Assembly: GCA_963795835.1 (NCBI GenBank) | Contig: CAWCJC010000003.1 | Coordinates: 248,001-312,000 of the forward strand | DNA: 64,000 nucleotides | From: JALYXI01 sp963795835 | Lineage (GTDB): Bacteria > Acidobacteriota > Terriglobia > Bryobacterales > Bryobacteraceae | Reading direction: 5' to 3' | Shown here: piece by piece, positions 60,390 to 64,000 of the stretch | Position numbering within the stretch: the stretch's first letter is position 1 | Layout of the letters: every line of letters starts with the position of its first letter | Position numbers and translations under genes: made by a program | Notes under the pieces: model-generated | What the model was told of the DNA's origin: nothing | The model's database searches: none | The model's input: the letters and a program-made list of their open reading frames with translations, nothing else

Positions 60390-62738
60390 ATGAATTTTCG
60401 CGCGCTTTTTTTCCTTGCCACGGTCTCCACTGCGTCCGCGGCGAATTTCAATCTAACGGCATCTCTCAACAACTTCAACGTCATTAAGGGATCCAGCACC
60501 CCCGTCTCAGTGGTGCCGAGTAACCTCGATCCTTCGGGAATGGTTACCTACTCCGTTTACACGACCTCCGGATTTCCCACCCCCAGCTATACGCTCGCGG
60601 GCAATACACTCAACATGGTCGTCGCGGCACCCGCTAACTTTCCCACAGGGCCCACCTACGTTCTCATCCAAGGCACCAGTAACGGGAGTTCGGTTTTTAT
60701 TTTTTTGACGGCTAACATCATTGATCCGGTCTCGCCTCCCCCTGTGCCATCAGCCTCAGGGGCAATCAGCATTTCTTCAGTGGTTCCGCCCCAATCCCAA
60801 ATGTCCAATTTCACCACTTTAGGAACAGCGGATTGGTTTTCCATGGGTTCTTATGGCGCTTCCTGTTCCGGTGGGCCGTGTGTAAACGCGCGCAAGACAG
60901 GGGGCACTGGATTAACGGGCATGATCACATCCGGAGGCGGAGATCCTAATTTCTATCCCTACACACCAAATTTTGCGAACGTCACATGGTCGGATTCGCA
61001 ATTTGCCCCCAACGGTTCGGCGGCACACGTGAACAACAGTTCACTCTCGTTTGAAGCCTTTGCAGGAGTGGAGAAACGGACACTCACGATTATTGCCGGT
61101 AGCAATGGGGGCGGTACCATCACCACCACTCTGCACCTGACGGACGGCTCTACGGCCGACGTTGTGGACCGCCAAACATTTAATGGTTCGGGCGTCCGAG
61201 TCTACACGGTAAACTTCAATGCAGCCTCAGCTGGCCATCAGTTAACGGTCACTATTAGTCGTTCGGGTGGAGAGTTGCTCATTTACGGAGCGGCGCTGGC
61301 CGGATCCCCCAAGCCGGAAATCCACAATCTGACACTCACTGACGATTTGCAGGGCTTCGTGCAGACCGTCGCGCCCGGCGACACGCTGCTTCTGCCGGAC
61401 GGTTACGTATGGAGAGGCCACCTGATCCTACCCGCGCGGCTGGCGAGTGGCTATGTCGACATCAAGAGCAACACCACGGTTGCCGCCGGCACGCGTGTGA
61501 TGCCCGGCGATCTGAAGGTGGCGTTGATCAGCCCCGACGAAGCTCCCGTTATTCAAAACGATTTTAACAATCCCGATCATAGCCAAAGGGCGGCCCGCGG
61601 CTGGCGGTTCACGGGAATTGAGATCACGGCCAACAACGTAAGAACCGCGATCAATTACAACATGATCGCCCTTGGGTTCGGCAGCAACCCGGTAGTCACG
61701 GATATTCCTCGGGACATCGTTTTCGACCGTTGTTATATTCACGGAGACGGCGTTACGAACTATATTCGCGGCATCAGCGGCAATGCAAACAATTTAACGA
61801 TCTCCAATTCCTATATCAGTGCATTTGTCTCTTCAACCTCCGAGACGAACGCCATTAATATCTACTCGAGCGCGGGACCGATCAACATCATCAATAACTA
61901 TCTGGAAGCTTCCGGTGAAAACATCATGATCGGCGGCTCAGGACCGGACATCGGACCGGTTTTAGTTCCGACCAATGGGTTGATTCAGCATAACTACTTC
62001 AATAAGCCGCCGTCGTGGCGCGGCGGTCCTTTCATCGTGAAGAATCTTCTGGAGTTCAAGGATGGGTACAACTTCAAGATCGATTCGAATGTTTTCGAGA
62101 ACTGCTGGCAGGCGGCCCAAGGCGGCGCAGCAATCCTGATCACTCCCCGTACAGGCCAGGGCGGCACAAGTGCGAACCACGTGGATACTCTTACTTTTTC
62201 AAATAACGTGATCGCCCACGTTGGAACTGGCATTGTGATCGGCATTTATGACGATCTGGCTGTAGCCCCGAACGGCAGCCCGATACCTATCTCACAGCTC
62301 CAGTGGGTGCACGACGTTACTTTGCGGAACAATCTGTTCGACGACTTGGGTTTGAAGTATGCCCCTTATTCGCACGGAATGTTGATTTTTGGGCCGCCAA
62401 ACAACTTAGTGCTGGACCATAATACGTTTAACTTCGGGGAGCAAAACAACGATCATGGTTGGTATCTGGCGAATGACACGGGGGTTGCTCCTTCGAATGC
62501 ATCCGCAACTTATAACGATTTCGGTGCAGATCTATACGGAGACAGCCGGGGTCCTTCAGCGGCGATCTTTACGGGCGGAACGTTTATCGGAAACAATATT
62601 CGGTACGCTTCCTCTAACTGGAACTCATCGCCTTACCGGGCGAATAACACGTTCAATCAGACAGCTCCGGCTGGTGTTGGCGCCGACGTTGCCGGCCTAC
62701 AATCTCGGGAGGCTGCTGTTAAGAGCGGGAATCGGTAG
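60390..62738 (+). CDS. Secreted right-handed beta-helix protein
   Basis: 782 aa. A signal peptide (MNFRALFFLATVSTASA) precedes Ig-like and low-complexity Ser/Thr/Gly-rich segments (to ~310). From ~320 (DDLQGFVQTVAPGDTLLLPDGYVW) the protein becomes a parallel beta-helix with repeated N/D and hydrophobic strands (GIEITANNV, DRCYIHGDG, NLTISNSYIS, INIINNYLEASG, IDSNVFENCW, TLRNNLFDDLG, LVLDHNTFNFG). This is the pectate-lyase/right-handed helix type. It may bind or cleave extracellular polysaccharide, but no catalytic residues can be named by eye. Single gene with no obvious partner. Confidence 0.8.
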   Translation: MNFRALFFLATVSTASAANFNLTASLNNFNVIKGSSTPVSVVPSNLDPSGMVTYSVYTTSGFPTPSYTLAGNTLNMVVAAPANFPTGPTYVLIQGTSNGSSVFIFLTANIIDPVSPPPVPSASGAISISSVVPPQSQMSNFTTLGTADWFSMGSYGASCSGGPCVNARKTGGTGLTGMITSGGGDPNFYPYTPNFANVTWSDSQFAPNGSAAHVNNSSLSFEAFAGVEKRTLTIIAGSNGGGTITTTLHLTDGSTADVVDRQTFNGSGVRVYTVNFNAASAGHQLTVTISRSGGELLIYGAALAGSPKPEIHNLTLTDDLQGFVQTVAPGDTLLLPDGYVWRGHLILPARLASGYVDIKSNTTVAAGTRVMPGDLKVALISPDEAPVIQNDFNNPDHSQRAARGWRFTGIEITANNVRTAINYNMIALGFGSNPVVTDIPRDIVFDRCYIHGDGVTNYIRGISGNANNLTISNSYISAFVSSTSETNAINIYSSAGPINIINNYLEASGENIMIGGSGPDIGPVLVPTNGLIQHNYFNKPPSWRGGPFIVKNLLEFKDGYNFKIDSNVFENCWQAAQGGAAILITPRTGQGGTSANHVDTLTFSNNVIAHVGTGIVIGIYDDLAVAPNGSPIPISQLQWVHDVTLRNNLFDDLGLKYAPYSHGMLIFGPPNNLVLDHNTFNFGEQNNDHGWYLANDTGVAPSNASATYNDFGADLYGDSRGPSAAIFTGGTFIGNNIRYASSNWNSSPYRANNTFNQTAPAGVGADVAGLQSREAAVKSGNR

Positions 62739-62749
62739 GGTGAGTTGGG

Positions 62750-62779
62750 TTGCCTCCCGGGCTTTGTCCCGGGAGGCAA
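62750..62779. terminator. Bidirectional hairpin between the beta-helix and DUF1501 genes
   Basis: TTGCCTCCCGGG (62750-62761) and CCCGGGAGGCAA (62768-62779) are a perfect 12-bp stem with a 6-base loop. The DUF1501 stop codon abuts it at 62780. No T-tract is present on either side, so it may be a terminator or a transcript stabiliser. Confidence 0.7.
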
Positions 62780-64000
62780 TCACGCGAAGATGCCTTTGTG
62801 GACGTCGCCCGCGACGTCTGTCAGACGAAAGTCGCGGCCGGAGTATTTGTAGGTAAGCTTGGTGTGATCCAGGCCCATGGCCGCCAGGACTGTGGCATGG
62901 AAATCGTGGATGTGCATCCGGTTTTCAGCGGCATGGTAACCCAGTTCATCAGTTGAGCCGTACGCGAAACCGGGTTTCACGCCACCGCCCGCCATGAAGA
63001 TGGAATAGCCGTAAGGGTTGTGGTCGCGGCCATTGCCGCCTTCAGAGACAGGGGTGCGGCCGAACTCGCCAGCCCAGATTACCAGGGTGTCCTTGAGCAG
63101 ACCCCGGGCTTTCAGGTCTTTGAGAAGACCGGCAATCGGCTTATCAACTTCCGCGGCATTTTCATTGTGCTTCGCGAACAGGTCAGAATGCTGGTCCCAC
63201 TTGTAGCTGTGAGTGCACTGGATGAAGCGGACATCCGCTTCGGCCAGGCGGCGGGCCAGAAGACATTGCCAACCGAAATCGGCGGTCTTCGGTTCATCGA
63301 GACCGTAGAGTTTCTTGGTTTCCGGTGACTCGCCGGAGACGTCGAAAACTTTGGCGGCTTCGGCTTGCATCCGGAACGCCATTTCAAAAGATTGAATTCT
63401 GGTTTCGAGTTCCTCATCCAGCTTCCAGAGTTCCTGATGCTTGCGGTTGATGGCCTGGATCATGTCCAGTTCGTAGCGTTGCTGCTCCCGGTTCAGACCT
63501 TGGTTCACCAGGTATTCGATTGGCTCTTTCTGAATTTCAGAGACCTGCATGCCGGCGTGTCCGATCGCAGTGCCTTGGACAGAGCCGGGAAGGAAACCGG
63601 AACTCCAGTTCTTCGCGCCGCCGTGCGAGAGCGCGGGTTTGATGGTGATGTATCCAGGAAGATTGCGGTTTTCGGTGCCTAGGCCATAGAGAGTCCAGGA
63701 GCCCATGGAGGGACGGGTGAACGTGAATGTCCCAGTGAAGGTCTGGAGCAGCGCCGCGCCATGATCCACGCCTTCGCCAACCATGGAGCGGACAACGCAG
63801 AGATCGTCGGCGCATTCGCGAATATGGGGGAGCAAGTCGCTGATCGGTAGCCCGCTCTGGCCGCAGTTTTTGAACTGCCAGGGAGACTTCATGAGGCCCC
63901 CGGTTTTGCCAGCGGCAAAGGTGAGCGGCTGCTTAATGGGAAGCGGCTTGCCATCATTGGCGTCGAGATAGGGCTTGGGATCGAAGGTGTCGATCGAGGA
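62780..64000 (-). CDS. DUF1501 family protein, 5' end outside the window
   Basis: About 407 codons to the window edge. The frame continues upstream of the visible Met as SSIDTFDPKPYLDANDGKPLPIKQPLTF, the normal N-terminal part of DUF1501, so the real start is beyond 64000. Family blocks include RECADDLCVVRSMVGEGVDHGAALLQTFTG, MGSWTLYGLGTENRNLPGYITI, FGWQCLLARRLAEADVRFIQCTHS, GEFGRTPVSEGGNGRDHNPYGYSIFMAGGGVKPG and HIHDFHATVLAAMGLDHTKL. DUF1501 proteins are sulfatase-like, usually Tat-exported and paired with DUF1549/DUF1553 proteins. The gene ends against a hairpin. Confidence 0.9.
   Translation of the reverse strand, partial: SSIDTFDPKPYLDANDGKPLPIKQPLTFAAGKTGGLMKSPWQFKNCGQSGLPISDLLPHIRECADDLCVVRSMVGEGVDHGAALLQTFTGTFTFTRPSMGSWTLYGLGTENRNLPGYITIKPALSHGGAKNWSSGFLPGSVQGTAIGHAGMQVSEIQKEPIEYLVNQGLNREQQRYELDMIQAINRKHQELWKLDEELETRIQSFEMAFRMQAEAAKVFDVSGESPETKKLYGLDEPKTADFGWQCLLARRLAEADVRFIQCTHSYKWDQHSDLFAKHNENAAEVDKPIAGLLKDLKARGLLKDTLVIWAGEFGRTPVSEGGNGRDHNPYGYSIFMAGGGVKPGFAYGSTDELGYHAAENRMHIHDFHATVLAAMGLDHTKLTYKYSGRDFRLTDVAGDVHKGIFA

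Overview
The window looks like a chromosomal segment of an Acidobacteriota bacterium, most likely a Solibacter/Bryobacter-like member (subdivision 3). The assignment is an inference. It rests on an alternative complex III cluster joined to a caa3-type oxidase, an acidobacterial VWA-like secreted protein, a PEP-CTERM protein, CsgG-like 'ADVVLKG' proteins, a Tat-exported Gfo/Idh/MocA protein and a DUF1501 protein. The DNA is GC-rich by eye. I see no prophage, insertion sequence or CRISPR array. No stretch longer than about 220 bp lacks a gene.

Layout. 1-7220: the end of an alternative complex III operon (actD partial, actE, actF, a 167-aa membrane protein) runs into SCO1 and the four oxidase genes coxB, coxA, coxC and cox4. 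7201-24696: a large flagellar region. A minus-strand rod/ring operon (flgF, orphan, flgG, flgA, flgH, flgI, flgJ) diverges from a plus-strand hook/export operon (fliK, flgD, flgE, fliN, fliO, fliP, fliQ, fliR, flhB, flhA, flhF, fliA, a large FliN/FliY-like gene and a small coiled-coil gene). flaG and fliS sit on the far flank beside a lytic transglycosylase. 24770-29078: Der GTPase, a secreted VWA-like protein, an MFS transporter and a phosphoribosyltransferase. 29205-31642: a membrane HD-GYP/GAF/GGDEF protein behind a strong match to a sigma-28 promoter.

38897-31659 (minus strand) is a protein quality-control and housekeeping block in the order tig, clpX, lon, engB, rho, without the clpP usually found between tig and clpX. 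39695-42043: an SDR, two little-known envelope or membrane proteins and a PEP-CTERM protein. 47424-42176 (minus): a polytopic membrane protein, a His/Met-rich exported protein, an SDR, a ThuA-like protein, an S1/P1 nuclease and tRNA-Leu(CAG) closed by a terminator. 47501-50976: small lipoprotein-like genes, an epimerase, a DUF892 ferritin-like protein and a histone H1-like protein. 51095-55401 (minus): a LysM transglycosylase, and hemD followed by ATP synthase Fo genes atpZ, atpI, atpB and atpE without the F1 genes. 55603-64000: an aminotransferase, a DUF4440 protein, a Gfo/Idh/MocA oxidoreductase, glutamine synthetase, a secreted beta-helix protein and the start of a DUF1501 gene that runs off the window.

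The respiratory genes form one chain: quinol is oxidised by complex III, electrons pass through the ActE and CoxB cytochrome c domains to an A2-type oxidase, and the proton gradient feeds the ATP synthase. The flagellar export and hook genes share the window with FliA (sigma-28), and FliA-type promoters precede flaG and the c-di-GMP enzyme, which suggests a shared motility/second-messenger programme.

A striking quality feature is that seven reading-frame breaks occur in six otherwise well-conserved genes (SCO1, coxA, flgA twice, lon, an SDR, a CsgG-like gene). Every one is repaired by removing a single base. Sequencing or assembly insertion error is the simplest explanation, and the six genes are annotated here across the break.
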